64,000 nt of DNA from Cecembia rubra (GCF_003014575.1 NZ_PYGF01000001.1:806001-870000); one strand, 5' to 3'. Numbered from the stretch's first letter, positions 51,505-60,875 are shown. The notes: generated from the letters alone by a model not told the origin. Made by a program: numbers and translations.

Positions 51505-53847
51505 TTAAATTAATTCCTCCTCCCCAACTTCCAATTGAGGTTCCTCTATGAGCATTGCTGAAGAAGGCTTTAAATACTTGACACTTTTTATCACGAACCA
51601 TGTTAAAGGAAACAATCCACCTACACAGAATACCGCACCTCCTATGATCCTTAACCATGTCATAGTCTGAAATGGGACACTTTGGATAAATTCCTGGGAC
51701 CGAGCATACCAATATCCATTTTCCATTACAGCTATAAGCTGATGTACACCTGCTGGAAATAGATCCAATGTCACCATCAATAAAAGCCCGATATTAATTG
51801 ACCAAAATGCTACCTTGACCAAAGAGGTATTCCAACCCTCCGGCCTGATCAAAAACCTTAAACAGAAAAGAATTGCAGCAATGGAAAGATTCCCATACAC
51901 TCCCATCAGAGCGGCATGTCCATGGTTGACGGTGAGGTAGGTGCCATGCTCATAATAATTGGCGATTGGTAAGTTGATGATCAAACCAAATACCCCTGCC
52001 CCGAAGAAATTCCAAAAGGTAACTCCAATGATAAAAAGAAAAACTCCCGGCATGGCAAAAAGGGATGAACGCTGTCTCCCCTGCTGCTTGGAAGATAAAA
52101 GGTGGGGCATACGTTGCATCCTCCATGCTTCTAAAGTCAACAAAATCAATGGAACGACCTGCAAAGTAGAAAAGACACTGCCCAATGCCAAAGTCCCTAC
52201 AGGTTTAGCATTCCAATAGAAATTATGTGAAATTCCAAGTAGTCCAGACCCCAAAAAAAGCAAGGCTGCAATATAGACCACTTTTACAACTGCCTGCCTA
52301 TTGACCAAACCCATCATCACCATCATATAGCCGACAATGATGGTGGTAAACACCTCAAAAAAAGCTTCCACCCACATATGGACCACCATCCATCTCCAGA
52401 AATCAGCTATCACAAAATTGGTCTCGGGACGTGCTACAAAACCTGAAAGGAGTAGCAGTAAAATACAAACTATGGAATACATCAACCAATTGGGCAAACC
52501 CCATGGCATCCCCGGTCGAAATGTATTCTTTACCCCTCTGTAAACAATGATTGCCCACAAAGCGAAAATCGAAAGCAGAAAATACTGGTAAAGTCGGCCC
52601 AATTCCACAAACTCCCATCCTTGATGACCCAGCCATCGGGAATACTCTCCCAACATTCCCATGGGGCCTAAAAAAATCCCTATAAATGACCCCGCTACCA
52701 TTACAAAGAAAATCCCAAACAGCAGATTGATCAAAAACAGTTGACCCTTAGGCTCTTTTTTGGCCAATAAAGGGAGAACGAAAAAAGATATCCCTACCCA
52801 ACAGGCAGAAATCCAATACAATGACAATTGAACGTGCCAGCTCCTGGAAATGGTAACAGGCAAGATTTTCTGAATATCCCATCCAAAAAATTCGGTGAAG
52901 CCGACAAAGTCATGCACAGTGAGTACACCTGCCAATACCTGAACCAAGAAGAGTAGTACCGCTACATAAAAAAACTTGAAGGTAGCCCTTTGGGTCGGTG
53001 TGGGCCTGTATTGTTGTAACTTTTCTTCGGTAACCATTTCTGAGGCACCTTTGGAATAATACGCTTCACTTAATTGCTCGAATTGTCCATAATAATATAA
53101 GACCAAACCTAAACCCAGTACCAAACCCAATAAACCAATTATACTCCAGATCAAGGTAGATGGCGTGGCCACATTTCCGGCATATTCATCATATGGCCAA
53201 TTGTGGGTATAACTGTATTTTTCACCGGGACGTTCAACACTGCAAACCCAGGATCCCCAAAAAAAGAAGGCACTTAAATCCCTTATTTCTTGAGGATCAG
53301 AAATATATCCTGTAGGTTTAAAAGCCTCATGAAAATCAGGATTAAGGAACATATCCTGATAAAAAGTCTCCAAATCCCGTATGGCTTCTACTTGAGCATT
53401 GGAAATCTTTACCTGATTCTTGTTTAGATCATAGGTGTTAACTTTAATTTCTTTTTGGACTTTCCTCAATATCCCCTCCGATTCAAACTCACTGTTACTT
53501 CCATTTTCATTTAAACTTTGTTTATAAAACTGAAACATGGATTTGGCCCTTTCATTCAGTGCCTGTGCAGTAAAATCCGGTCCACGTAAGGCGCCGTCCC
53601 CAAACATACTGCCATACTCCATCAAAGCATAACGATGGAAAATCTCCTGACCTCTTAAAATTTGGGCTTGATTGATGATTTCAACATCATTTTCATCTAC
53701 ATAATGGGGAATGGGCGGGGCTTCCTCATACGTCTGGTAGGCAATAAACAAAAGTCCCACTAAACTAATAACAAAAATGACCATAAATGGCAGCCACCAG
53801 TTTTTTTGCTTCATGAGGTAATTGAGAAATTTAGTGTCAGGTTTCAT
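51505..53847 (-). CDS. norZ: Quinol-dependent nitric oxide reductase (qNOR)
   Basis: 780 residues, the length of the single-subunit NorB/NorZ form. N-terminal helix, then a periplasmic part with no CxxCH (EIINQAQILRGQEIFHRYALME), as in quinol-type NOR, then the 12-helix oxidase core: haem/metal His in WHVQLSLYW, VVHMWVEAFFEVFTTI (His with the FeB-ligand Glu) and VNHGHAALMGVYGN. It reduces NO to N2O with menaquinol electrons. It precedes osmC and follows the third rrf2 gene, which is divergently placed in function but on the same strand. A palindrome TTAAGA-N8-TCTTAA lies upstream of it. Confidence 0.95.
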   Translation of the reverse strand: MKPDTKFLNYLMKQKNWWLPFMVIFVISLVGLLFIAYQTYEEAPPIPHYVDENDVEIINQAQILRGQEIFHRYALMEYGSMFGDGALRGPDFTAQALNERAKSMFQFYKQSLNENGSNSEFESEGILRKVQKEIKVNTYDLNKNQVKISNAQVEAIRDLETFYQDMFLNPDFHEAFKPTGYISDPQEIRDLSAFFFWGSWVCSVERPGEKYSYTHNWPYDEYAGNVATPSTLIWSIIGLLGLVLGLGLVLYYYGQFEQLSEAYYSKGASEMVTEEKLQQYRPTPTQRATFKFFYVAVLLFLVQVLAGVLTVHDFVGFTEFFGWDIQKILPVTISRSWHVQLSLYWISACWVGISFFVLPLLAKKEPKGQLFLINLLFGIFFVMVAGSFIGIFLGPMGMLGEYSRWLGHQGWEFVELGRLYQYFLLSIFALWAIIVYRGVKNTFRPGMPWGLPNWLMYSIVCILLLLLSGFVARPETNFVIADFWRWMVVHMWVEAFFEVFTTIIVGYMMVMMGLVNRQAVVKVVYIAALLFLGSGLLGISHNFYWNAKPVGTLALGSVFSTLQVVPLILLTLEAWRMQRMPHLLSSKQQGRQRSSLFAMPGVFLFIIGVTFWNFFGAGVFGLIINLPIANYYEHGTYLTVNHGHAALMGVYGNLSIAAILFCLRFLIRPEGWNTSLVKVAFWSINIGLLLMVTLDLFPAGVHQLIAVMENGYWYARSQEFIQSVPFQTMTWLRIIGGAVFCVGGLFPLTWFVIKSVKYLKPSSAMLIEEPQLEVGEEELI

Positions 53848-53881
53848 GTGTAAAGGGTTTAGTGCTCGATTTATTTCATAT

Positions 53882-53901
53882 TTAAGAGTATTAATTCTTA
53901 A
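53882..53901 (-). promoter_or_regulatory. Palindrome TTAAGA-N8-TCTTAA before the qNOR gene
   Basis: The arms pair perfectly with the same 8-base spacer as the AAAGGA boxes but a different arm sequence. It lies 35 bp from the qNOR start and may be the operator of the adjacent Rrf2 copy C. Confidence 0.45.
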
Positions 53902-53918
53902 TTAATTGTAAATTTTTT

Positions 53919-54356
53919 TCAATCATATAATCGTACTTCTTCTGCAACTATTTTTTCTCCCAATTGGGCAAGGCTTGTGTTTAAGAGATGTGACTTTATT
54001 TCTGATCTGATTCCTTTCCAAAAATTATGGACAGGACAGGGTTTTTCCACTCCACAACCAGGAAAGCCCAAAAGACAATTGTCAAAGTAATCATCTCCTT
54101 CTAATGCCAATACAATATCTACCAATTTAATTTGATCTGCAGGCTTAGCCAATGCAATGCCACCTGCTGGGCCTCTATAAGAATGCAAAATCCCTTTGTT
54201 GGTTAATTCCCTGAATATTTTGGTTAAGAAATGAAAAGATAGGTTCAATTCTTTGGCAATTTCTCCAATACTCACAAACTGTCCAGTACCCGGATGACTT
54301 ACCACATACAGAAGTGCCCTTATACCATATTTGCTCGTTTGGGATAGTACTTTCAT
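53919..54356 (-). CDS. Rrf2-family Fe-S regulator, copy C (NsrR-like)
   Basis: 145 residues. MKVLSQTSKYGIRALLYVV and ELTNKGILHSYRGPAGGIALA form the winged helix. Cluster ligands are Cys94, Cys101 and Cys107 (CLLGFPGC, then CPVH) with the same spacing as copies A and B. The DNA-recognition helix differs (LNLSFHFLTKIFREL versus PFTAKILQEL), and so do the nearby palindromes. It probably senses NO and represses the qNOR-osmC pair 71 bp downstream and itself. Confidence 0.92.
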   Translation of the reverse strand: MKVLSQTSKYGIRALLYVVSHPGTGQFVSIGEIAKELNLSFHFLTKIFRELTNKGILHSYRGPAGGIALAKPADQIKLVDIVLALEGDDYFDNCLLGFPGCGVEKPCPVHNFWKGIRSEIKSHLLNTSLAQLGEKIVAEEVRLYD

Positions 54357-54359
54357 TCT

Positions 54360-54371
54360 TCTTAATTAAGA
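54360..54371 (-). promoter_or_regulatory. Palindrome TCTTAATTAAGA just upstream of rrf2 copy C
   Basis: A perfect 12-bp palindrome 4 bp from the ATG. It shares the TTAAGA half-site (in opposite arrangement) with the site before the qNOR gene. Confidence 0.4.
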
Positions 54372-54431
54372 CATTCAACTCTGAAATTAAGTTATTTTTT
54401 TTGTTTCAATCAAATTTTAACCTTAAAGTTT

Positions 54432-54677
54432 TTAAACCCAAAAACCTACAACCAGTACGATCAGTAATCCAATCAATACTGTCGCAAATTTCCAGAAGAA
54501 ATGTGCCTTTCTTAAATCCATGAACGCAAATGCGACCAGAAGAAATTTTACAGCAGCTATACCCATCACCATACTGGTCAGATAATTTCCAATTTCAAGA
54601 TTGAAAACATCAAGTAATGCCATTACCAGTGTAAGCCCAATCAATATAAAGAGTATGCTTAAATTCTTCTTTTCCAT
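54432..54677 (-). CDS. Cytochrome c oxidase subunit IV-like small membrane protein
   Basis: 81 residues with three helices (about 8-26, 33-52 and 60-80). The motif LVAFAFMDLRKAHFFWKF is typical of prokaryotic subunit IV (COX4_pro), which sits beside subunit III-like NorE in nor operons. It probably helps assemble or stabilise the NO reductase complex. One base separates it from norE upstream. It is the last gene of the norCBQD-norE operon. Confidence 0.85.
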   Translation of the reverse strand: MEKKNLSILFILIGLTLVMALLDVFNLEIGNYLTSMVMGIAAVKFLLVAFAFMDLRKAHFFWKFATVLIGLLIVLVVGFWV

Positions 54678-54678
54678 A

Positions 54679-55266
54679 TTAGAATATAAGGTATAAGGAG
54701 GGGAATAAGAAAAGCCAAATCAAATCACACATATGCCAAAATGCAGCGCCAGATTCCAAATCTGCCCCCTGAACAGATGAGGGATTTGTTTTAAGATGCC
54801 ACCAGCTGAAAGATAAAATAACAAGACCCACCAAAACATGTGCAAGATGGAAACCTGTCATTAACCAATAAAAGGTGAAAAACATATTATCTTCCAACTC
54901 TAGATTGCCGGTCAATTTTTCAACATATTCGTAGCATTTAAGTCCAACGAAAAGCATGCCGCCCAATATTGTCCACTTCAGGTATTTCCGGGTAGCAATA
55001 ATATCACCTGATTTATGCTTGACAATTGTATTGGCCATAAAATACCCACTGATCAATAAGACCATGGTATTCACAGTGCCTATAAAAGAATTTAATTGAA
55101 GTCTTGATTGGTGAAATACTTCGGGTTCAATTCTTCCATAATACACCAAACCGGCGATACCCAATCCAAAGGTTATCAACTCCAAGATGATAATTAACCA
55201 TAACAAAATCCCTCCAGGTGGATAAAAGATATCCCTATGATCGATTGCTTGAACTTTTACTTCCAT
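54679..55266 (-). CDS. norE: Cytochrome c oxidase subunit III-like protein NorE
   Basis: 195 residues from ATG 55266. The longer frame to 55407 overlaps the previous gene out of register and is rejected. Five membrane helices. YPPGGILLWLIIILEL, NTMVLLISGYFMANTIV, MTGFHLAHVLVGLVIL and AAFWHMCDLIWLFLFPSLYL are subunit III marks. NorE is not essential for catalysis but supports cNOR activity and membrane complex formation in Paracoccus-type clusters. It overlaps the hemerythrin/PAS gene by 10 bp and precedes the subunit IV-like gene. Confidence 0.9.
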   Translation of the reverse strand: MEVKVQAIDHRDIFYPPGGILLWLIIILELITFGLGIAGLVYYGRIEPEVFHQSRLQLNSFIGTVNTMVLLISGYFMANTIVKHKSGDIIATRKYLKWTILGGMLFVGLKCYEYVEKLTGNLELEDNMFFTFYWLMTGFHLAHVLVGLVILSFSWWHLKTNPSSVQGADLESGAAFWHMCDLIWLFLFPSLYLIF

Positions 55267-56222
55267 TCCAACAATCTTTTCTCTCCTTGAATATGCCTGA
55301 TTTCTGTGATGTCCTGTGACATTTCTACGACACCTTTGTAGTTTTTTCCGGAGTCCCTGACAGCGAAATAACGGATATAAATTAACCTTCCTTTGTAATT
55401 GATCCAAAACGAGGCTTCGTTTTGTGTTCCTTTCCTGAATTCTTCAAGAATCATCAATACAGTATGTACACTCTTTGGCGGGTGACAAAACTTTACCTCC
55501 CGGCCTATTATTCCTGCACTTCTGGGAAATGTCCTTTCCTCTCCTCTGTTGTAAAAAATAACTTTGTCATTTTCATCCACATATGTGATATCCAAAGGCA
55601 TAGTCTTTAGCAAGAGGTTAACCTGTTCAATGGTCATATACCCTTCATCGTAATGCTGACTTTCAGCTTTGGTAAAGCTTAAATCTCTTTGGTGAAAATC
55701 TTCCGAGGGATGGACATAACCATAATCAGGGTAATCGGAAGGTTTTTTATCCAGCATCCACCCTATTTCATCTTCTCCTTTGCGCATCAAATGCCAATCC
55801 TCCTCTTTCAACATTTGCAGGGAGTTTGGAAAAAGAACACTTTCTTCCACCAGCATCAAGCGCCTGATATTATTGGCCAAATGATGGAAGTTTTCATTGA
55901 CGCCCCTATAATCATGGGTTTCCACTTTTTCTCTTACAAATTTGAAAATGTTCCGGATGGTATCATGAAAAGACCACATGTTTTGAGAAGGACCGTTCCA
56001 TCCTGCCTTTTCTAAAAAAGGAAATAGCTGGTTCTCTTTCCGCTCAAAACGTCTTTCTATATTGTTAAGTTTATTGAAAAGGTTATAGAAAACCTGGTAA
56101 TTACTAGCTATATCGCATTTTTCCAGTTCATCAATTAATTGATGGATCAAGGCTGTTTCTTGTAGGTAATTATGAATTGGATGACCTTTTGGTAGGTCAA
56201 TTTCTTGTTCGTAAGGGTTCAT
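55257..56222 (-). CDS. Hemerythrin-like plus PAS domain protein (DUF438-type) in the nor operon
   Basis: 321 residues. Residues about 15-160 form a hemerythrin-like helical bundle with His/Glu ligands (KGHPIHNYLQETALIHQLI, ERKENQLFPFLEKAG, WSFHDTIRNIF, HHLANNIRRLMLVEESVLFP). Residues about 215-315 form a PAS domain (DITYVDENDKVIFYNRGEE, then FCHPPKSVHTVLMILEEF). This is the DUF438/PAS_10 layout. It may sense or buffer NO/O2 through its di-iron centre and pass the signal on. It has no kinase or DNA-binding domain. It lies 1 bp after norD and overlaps norE, so it is fully within the operon. Confidence 0.88.
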   Translation of the reverse strand: MNPYEQEIDLPKGHPIHNYLQETALIHQLIDELEKCDIASNYQVFYNLFNKLNNIERRFERKENQLFPFLEKAGWNGPSQNMWSFHDTIRNIFKFVREKVETHDYRGVNENFHHLANNIRRLMLVEESVLFPNSLQMLKEEDWHLMRKGEDEIGWMLDKKPSDYPDYGYVHPSEDFHQRDLSFTKAESQHYDEGYMTIEQVNLLLKTMPLDITYVDENDKVIFYNRGEERTFPRSAGIIGREVKFCHPPKSVHTVLMILEEFRKGTQNEASFWINYKGRLIYIRYFAVRDSGKNYKGVVEMSQDITEIRHIQGEKRLLEWK

Positions 56223-56223
56223 T

Positions 56224-58017
56224 TTACTGGTGTTTTATCCTTTCATACAATTTGACCAAAGAGCTCAGCAGCTCTACTGGAGTGGTCAAGATCTGGTAAT
56301 GGTTTTGACCAAACATCTGTGGTAAGTAGTATTTGGCCTGTGCTTCAATTGCCAGTGCATAGGAATGTATCTGCCTTTCATTCAGTTCACGAAGTGCCTG
56401 TTTGATATCCTGGATACCGTATTTTCCTTCATACCGGTCATAATCATTGGGCTTACCGTCTGAAATCAGTATTACCCATTTGTTTTTGGTTTTCCTCTTA
56501 TCCAACCTTGCTCCCGCATGCCTAAGCGCTGCCCCAATCCGGGTATAGCCCTGAGGTTCCACAGCACCTATTTTTTGCTTTCCTTCTTGCCAGCTCTCAT
56601 CAAATTCCTTGAGCGTCAAATAGGTGGAGTAATTTCTGGTTTTGGAAAAGAAACCGTCAATGGAAAAGTCAATCTTAAACTCATTCAAAATCTCCCCAAA
56701 TAGAATAGAAACCTCTTTTTCAACATCAATCACTCGGTTATTTGCAGCATAACCATCACTGGATAGGCTTACATCAAGCAGTAAGAGGATGGACAGGTCC
56801 TTCTCTTTTTTCTTTGTAGATAAGTAGATATTTTCAGAAGGGGTTTTTCTTGCATGTACATCTACATACAAGTCTGTAAGCGCATCAATATCAAATTCAT
56901 TACCCTGGCTCTGCCGGCGTTGTTGCTGCATTTTATTATTGACAGAAGTAAGCATCTTCCTCAATCCCAATAATGTTCCGGCGTTTTTTGAAATCGTATT
57001 TTGATAATAGGCTAAATCAGATTTCAGCTGACTCTTGGGATAAACCTTACAAAATCTGGTCTTATAGGTTTTTTTATGAAAGTCCCATTCATCGTAGCAT
57101 AGATGAAAACCTTTATCATCCCGCTCTGCACTTTCAGAAACAGTGGTATTTTCCACAAACTCTGCCTGGTAGACAGAATGAGCAGGATCATCTACCCTTA
57201 CAGTAAATTTCATGCTCAGTTCATCCAATGCATCATGATGCTCTTCTAACTCATCTTTCCCATCAAAATCCCTCCACACACCATTGGCTTCTTCTGCTGT
57301 CTCTACCTTTTCAAAATTGTGCAGCAATACATAATCCTCCTGCTGCTTTTTATCTATGGTAAGATTTTTGACTTCCTCCACAGCTCTAGCCTGTATTGTA
57401 GTTGTCGGGTTTTCATCTTTTCCCTTTTTGCTACGGTCATCAAAATTGTGGAGCTCATCTTCTGAACCGAAAGAAGCATCATTATACATCCATTTTCCAT
57501 AAAGCAAGCTCAAATCTGCTTGTTCTCCTGCTCTGACTTTGGATTGGAAATGGTTTTTTAGTTTTTCATGTAACTGCCCTGCAATTCTAAAATCATGGTT
57601 CAACTTATCCAGGACAGCAGGAGCGGTCTGTGCTGCCATCTGACGGGAAAGGACAATGTCATCGGTCTCCTTTGTCCAATTGTAGCCTAAGTCCTGCTGG
57701 GTACTGAGATATAAGGTTCTGAAAAAGTAGAAATAGAGATTTTCTTCCCAAGTGGGGAGTTCTGAAAATGATCTGGGTAAGAAGAAATTATTGTTTTTAA
57801 ATCCTCCTTCCGCTTCTGCTGGATATATATCGATGGGTTTACCTGTAATTGCCCTGGCCAAATAAGTCAATCTTGGCCTTATATTTTCCAAATCCACCTT
57901 TTGGTGCATCTCCTGCTCAGCCTTAAGCCTGCTTTTTTTGAAATAGCGCACCAATTTCCCATATACCCATTCATCTAAATCCAATCCCATTTTACTGTTC
58001 TTTTTTTGATTCAACAT
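56224..58017 (-). CDS. norD: NO reductase activation protein NorD (VWA domain)
   Basis: 597 residues. The C-terminal VWA domain starts at about 405, with the MIDAS-like LSILLLLDVSLSSDGYAA (DxSxS), GYTRIGAALRHAG and KWVILISDGKPNDYDRYEGK. The N-terminal 400 residues are charged and helical, as in NorD/CbbO proteins. With the NorQ AAA+ ATPase it inserts the non-haem iron FeB into NorB. It is 146 bp downstream of norQ and 1 bp before the hemerythrin/PAS gene. Confidence 0.95.
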   Translation of the reverse strand: MLNQKKNSKMGLDLDEWVYGKLVRYFKKSRLKAEQEMHQKVDLENIRPRLTYLARAITGKPIDIYPAEAEGGFKNNNFFLPRSFSELPTWEENLYFYFFRTLYLSTQQDLGYNWTKETDDIVLSRQMAAQTAPAVLDKLNHDFRIAGQLHEKLKNHFQSKVRAGEQADLSLLYGKWMYNDASFGSEDELHNFDDRSKKGKDENPTTTIQARAVEEVKNLTIDKKQQEDYVLLHNFEKVETAEEANGVWRDFDGKDELEEHHDALDELSMKFTVRVDDPAHSVYQAEFVENTTVSESAERDDKGFHLCYDEWDFHKKTYKTRFCKVYPKSQLKSDLAYYQNTISKNAGTLLGLRKMLTSVNNKMQQQRRQSQGNEFDIDALTDLYVDVHARKTPSENIYLSTKKKEKDLSILLLLDVSLSSDGYAANNRVIDVEKEVSILFGEILNEFKIDFSIDGFFSKTRNYSTYLTLKEFDESWQEGKQKIGAVEPQGYTRIGAALRHAGARLDKRKTKNKWVILISDGKPNDYDRYEGKYGIQDIKQALRELNERQIHSYALAIEAQAKYYLPQMFGQNHYQILTTPVELLSSLVKLYERIKHQ

Positions 58018-58163
58018 TGATTCAGGAAGAGGATTGCTCCATCATTCCCTTTGAACTGCATGGCAAAACCTGAAATTATTATGTACCTATCGGTAGACTA
58101 AACCCTGTTCATATCAATTACTTCCCAGGTAAATTTCAGGCTTAACTTTGTCTTCAATTTCAA

Positions 58164-58943
58164 TTAAATCATAAGGTCTATTAGGTCTTTCAATGACTCT
58201 CTTGCCTGCTCATCATCACTTAAGGGTTCAACTATGGCTACATGGCAGGACAATCGCTTCGGTAATCCAGAGTGGATCAATTTAGCGGCATCGACCAACA
58301 ACCTTGTGGATACGGTCTCTGAAAGTCCCAATTCAATTAAATTCCTTATTTTCCCACCGATACTGACCAATTTTTTGGCAATATCCTTGTCTACCCCTGT
58401 TTCATTGACCAAAATTTCAGTTTCAATTTTTGCTTCGGGATATGCGAAGTTCAAAGCCACAAAACGTTGCCTTGTTGAAGGTTTCAATTCTTTGAATCCT
58501 CTTTGGTAACCGGGATTAAAAGAGGCTATCAGCATAAAGTTTTCATTGGCTTTTACAGTCTCCCCCAACTTATCAATAAACAGTTCCCTCCTATGGTCGG
58601 TGAGTGAGTGAATAGCTACAATGACATCGGGCCTCGCTTCCGCCACTTCATCCAGATAGAGTATTGCACCTTCTCGTACAGCTGTGGTCAATGGGCCGTC
58701 TACCCAAACAGTTTCGGCTCCTTTAATAATATATCTGCCTATCAGATCAGTAGAAGAAGTTTCTTCATGGCAGGAGACTGTGATTAACTTTTGACCTGTG
58801 GTATGGGCCATGTATTCCACAAACCTGGATTTACCAGTTCCGGTAGGTCCTTTGAGCAATAATGGAATACGGTTTCGGAAGGCATGTAAGAAAACATCCG
58901 ATTCCTGATATGTCTGATGATAATAAGGTGCTTCGGTAACCAT
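58164..58943 (-). CDS. norQ: MoxR-type AAA+ ATPase NorQ (CbbQ family)
   Basis: 259 residues. Walker A LLLKGPTGTGKSRFVEYMA (about 31-49), Walker B AILYLDEVAEARPDV, sensor 1 ASFNPGYQ and the sensor 2 region STRQRFVALNF. The C-terminal lid includes GLSETVSTRLLVDAAKLI. It works with NorD to mature the cNOR active site. It is separated from norB by 131 bp that contains two hairpins, so its expression may be reduced relative to norCB. Confidence 0.96.
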   Translation of the reverse strand: MVTEAPYYHQTYQESDVFLHAFRNRIPLLLKGPTGTGKSRFVEYMAHTTGQKLITVSCHEETSSTDLIGRYIIKGAETVWVDGPLTTAVREGAILYLDEVAEARPDVIVAIHSLTDHRRELFIDKLGETVKANENFMLIASFNPGYQRGFKELKPSTRQRFVALNFAYPEAKIETEILVNETGVDKDIAKKLVSIGGKIRNLIELGLSETVSTRLLVDAAKLIHSGLPKRLSCHVAIVEPLSDDEQARESLKDLIDLMI

Positions 58944-58967
58944 GATTTTAATTTTTTATTTGTAAAG

Positions 58968-58995
58968 TCAGGTTGCCAAACTTGGCAACCCGACT
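58968..58995 (-). repeat. Strong hairpin between norB and norQ
   Basis: A 13-base arm GTCAGGTTGCCAA pairs with TTGGCAACCCGAC with one mismatch. A smaller stem TCAGG/CCTGA lies at 59001-59020. It is likely an mRNA-processing or partial-termination element. Confidence 0.6.
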
Positions 58996-59074
58996 ACAAT
59001 CAGGGATCGGCAAACCTGATAAGGAAACAAACCGTCAACCGATATTAAATATTAGCAGATTGGTGAGTTGCAAA

Positions 59075-60430
59075 TCAACTAACCAAAACTGTTTCATCTT
59101 TCTTGGTTAAAGCTTCATCTGAAGGTTTACCATATTTAATAAATTCATAAATGTAGAGTATGATACCTGTTGTAAATAGAGTAGCACAGAGTAACATGAC
59201 TACAAAGTGGATTTTTGCTTCTTCTTGAGCAATCATAAAGTCCATACCTAGTCTTCTCTCGAGATAAACCTGAACAACGCCTGCAACACCAAGAGCCACG
59301 ACCATTCCAAGCATGCCGATATTGGATAGCCAGAATGCCAGGTGACCATTGGTATTATCATGGCGCTTTCTTCCTGTGATATTGGGTAAGGAATAACTGA
59401 TAATGGCCAATACGATCATGGCATAGGCGCCCCAGAAGGCATAGTGCCCGTGCATGGCAGTAACCAGGGTACCGTGGGTAAAGATGTTTGTCTGAGGAAG
59501 TGTATGTGCAAAACCCAATAGGCCGGCACCGATAAAGGATACGATAGAAGCTCCAATTGTCCAGAACAAAGCAATCTTGTTGGGATGTGATTTTTCCCCT
59601 TTGCGGTACATATAGACAGCAAACAGGGCCATAGCCAAAAATGCAAGCGGCTCAAGCGCGGAGAAAACACCACCTACTACCAACCAGATCTTGTTGACAC
59701 CAATGTAGTAATAGTGGTGACCTGTACCAAGAATGCCGGAAAGGAAAGTCAGACCTACAATTACATACAACCATTTTTCGATGACCTCCCTATCCACTCC
59801 AGTGAGTTTGATAAGTAAGAAAGCGAGGATACCGCCCATGATCAATTCCCATACACCCTCAACCCAAAGGTGAACTACCCACCAACGGAAAAATGAATCT
59901 GTAACCTGGGAATCGAACCAGATCATTCCCGGCAGGTAAAGCAAGGCTGCAAACACCAATCCCATGGTCAATACCAGTGCAGTCGTAGTCTGCCTCTTTC
60001 CTTTGAACAAGGTGGCCAGGATGATTCCGAGAAAAAGCAACACGTTTATAACCACGAGATAATCCAGTTCACGTGGAATTTCAAGGAATTTCCTGCCTTC
60101 CCATATATTGAAATGATAACCGGTAATCGCTAAGACACCCACCACAGCCAAAGAAATCAATTGCACATAAGCAAGCTTTACACTGACAAGCTCGCGTTGG
60201 GCCTCTTCAGGAATAATATAATATGCTGCCCCCATAAATCCAGTGAGCAACCATACAACCAATAAATTTGTGTGCACTGCCCTGGCAGTGTTAAAAGGAA
60301 TCCAATCATGTAGGCCATCCATGCCTATTCGGGCAAATCCCATGATAAACCCATATATAATTTGCAAGGCAAATAGCAGCATACACAAAGCAAAAAACCA
60401 GTAGGCTACCTGTTGTGATTTAAATTTCAT
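59075..60430 (-). CDS. norB: Cytochrome-c-type nitric oxide reductase large subunit NorB
   Basis: 451 residues with 12 membrane helices. Metal-site residues are visible in FNTARAVHTNLLVVWLL, WWVVHLWVEGVWELIMG (FeB His and Glu), LGTGHHYYYIG and AMHGHYAFWGAYAM (haem His). It is the catalytic subunit that couples two NO to N2O using electrons from NorC. It lies 4 bp after norC. Together with the separate qNOR the organism has two NO reductases. Confidence 0.97.
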   Translation of the reverse strand: MKFKSQQVAYWFFALCMLLFALQIIYGFIMGFARIGMDGLHDWIPFNTARAVHTNLLVVWLLTGFMGAAYYIIPEEAQRELVSVKLAYVQLISLAVVGVLAITGYHFNIWEGRKFLEIPRELDYLVVINVLLFLGIILATLFKGKRQTTTALVLTMGLVFAALLYLPGMIWFDSQVTDSFFRWWVVHLWVEGVWELIMGGILAFLLIKLTGVDREVIEKWLYVIVGLTFLSGILGTGHHYYYIGVNKIWLVVGGVFSALEPLAFLAMALFAVYMYRKGEKSHPNKIALFWTIGASIVSFIGAGLLGFAHTLPQTNIFTHGTLVTAMHGHYAFWGAYAMIVLAIISYSLPNITGRKRHDNTNGHLAFWLSNIGMLGMVVALGVAGVVQVYLERRLGMDFMIAQEEAKIHFVVMLLCATLFTTGIILYIYEFIKYGKPSDEALTKKDETVLVS

Positions 60431-60434
60431 AGTA

Positions 60435-60875
60435 TCAGTCTTTTAATTTGTCTTTAGCCAAAGGTGAAACAACTCTATCGAAGCCGTTGAGGTCAATTTC
60501 ACCTATCCATTTAAGGTACTCAATGACCGCATCGGCATCTTCATTACTCATTTCATAGGCAACCATTTTCCTTCCATTTGGAGCCCATGGCACAGGTGAC
60601 TGGAGGATGGCTTTGATCAAAGGAGCTCCTCTCCTATCGATCACTTTGGTAAGTTCCGGTGCATAATATCCACCTTCACCCAAAATGGTGTGGCAGCCCA
60701 TGCAATTATTGGTTTCCCAAAGGTGCTTCCCCTTAATTACCTGTTCGGTGATGTTGAGGTGGTTGGACTGATCATTGCTCGGGGCCATTGAGTAGACTGT
60801 CAGTCCGATAAATATCAGAAAGGTCACCACCGTACCACCGAGAAAGAACGTCCTTGCTTGTGATTTTGATAGCAT
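60435..60875 (-). CDS. norC: Nitric oxide reductase cytochrome c subunit NorC
   Basis: 146 residues. One N-terminal anchor helix (about 9-29) and a monohaem domain with CMGCH (58-62) and a distal Met in GRKMVAYEMSNEDADAV. It passes electrons from a periplasmic donor to NorB. It is the first gene of the nor operon. Upstream are an Rrf2-type box (60911) and an FNR-type box (61004), giving the same double control as at the fasciclin gene. Confidence 0.96.
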   Translation of the reverse strand: MLSKSQARTFFLGGTVVTFLIFIGLTVYSMAPSNDQSNHLNITEQVIKGKHLWETNNCMGCHTILGEGGYYAPELTKVIDRRGAPLIKAILQSPVPWAPNGRKMVAYEMSNEDADAVIEYLKWIGEIDLNGFDRVVSPLAKDKLKD

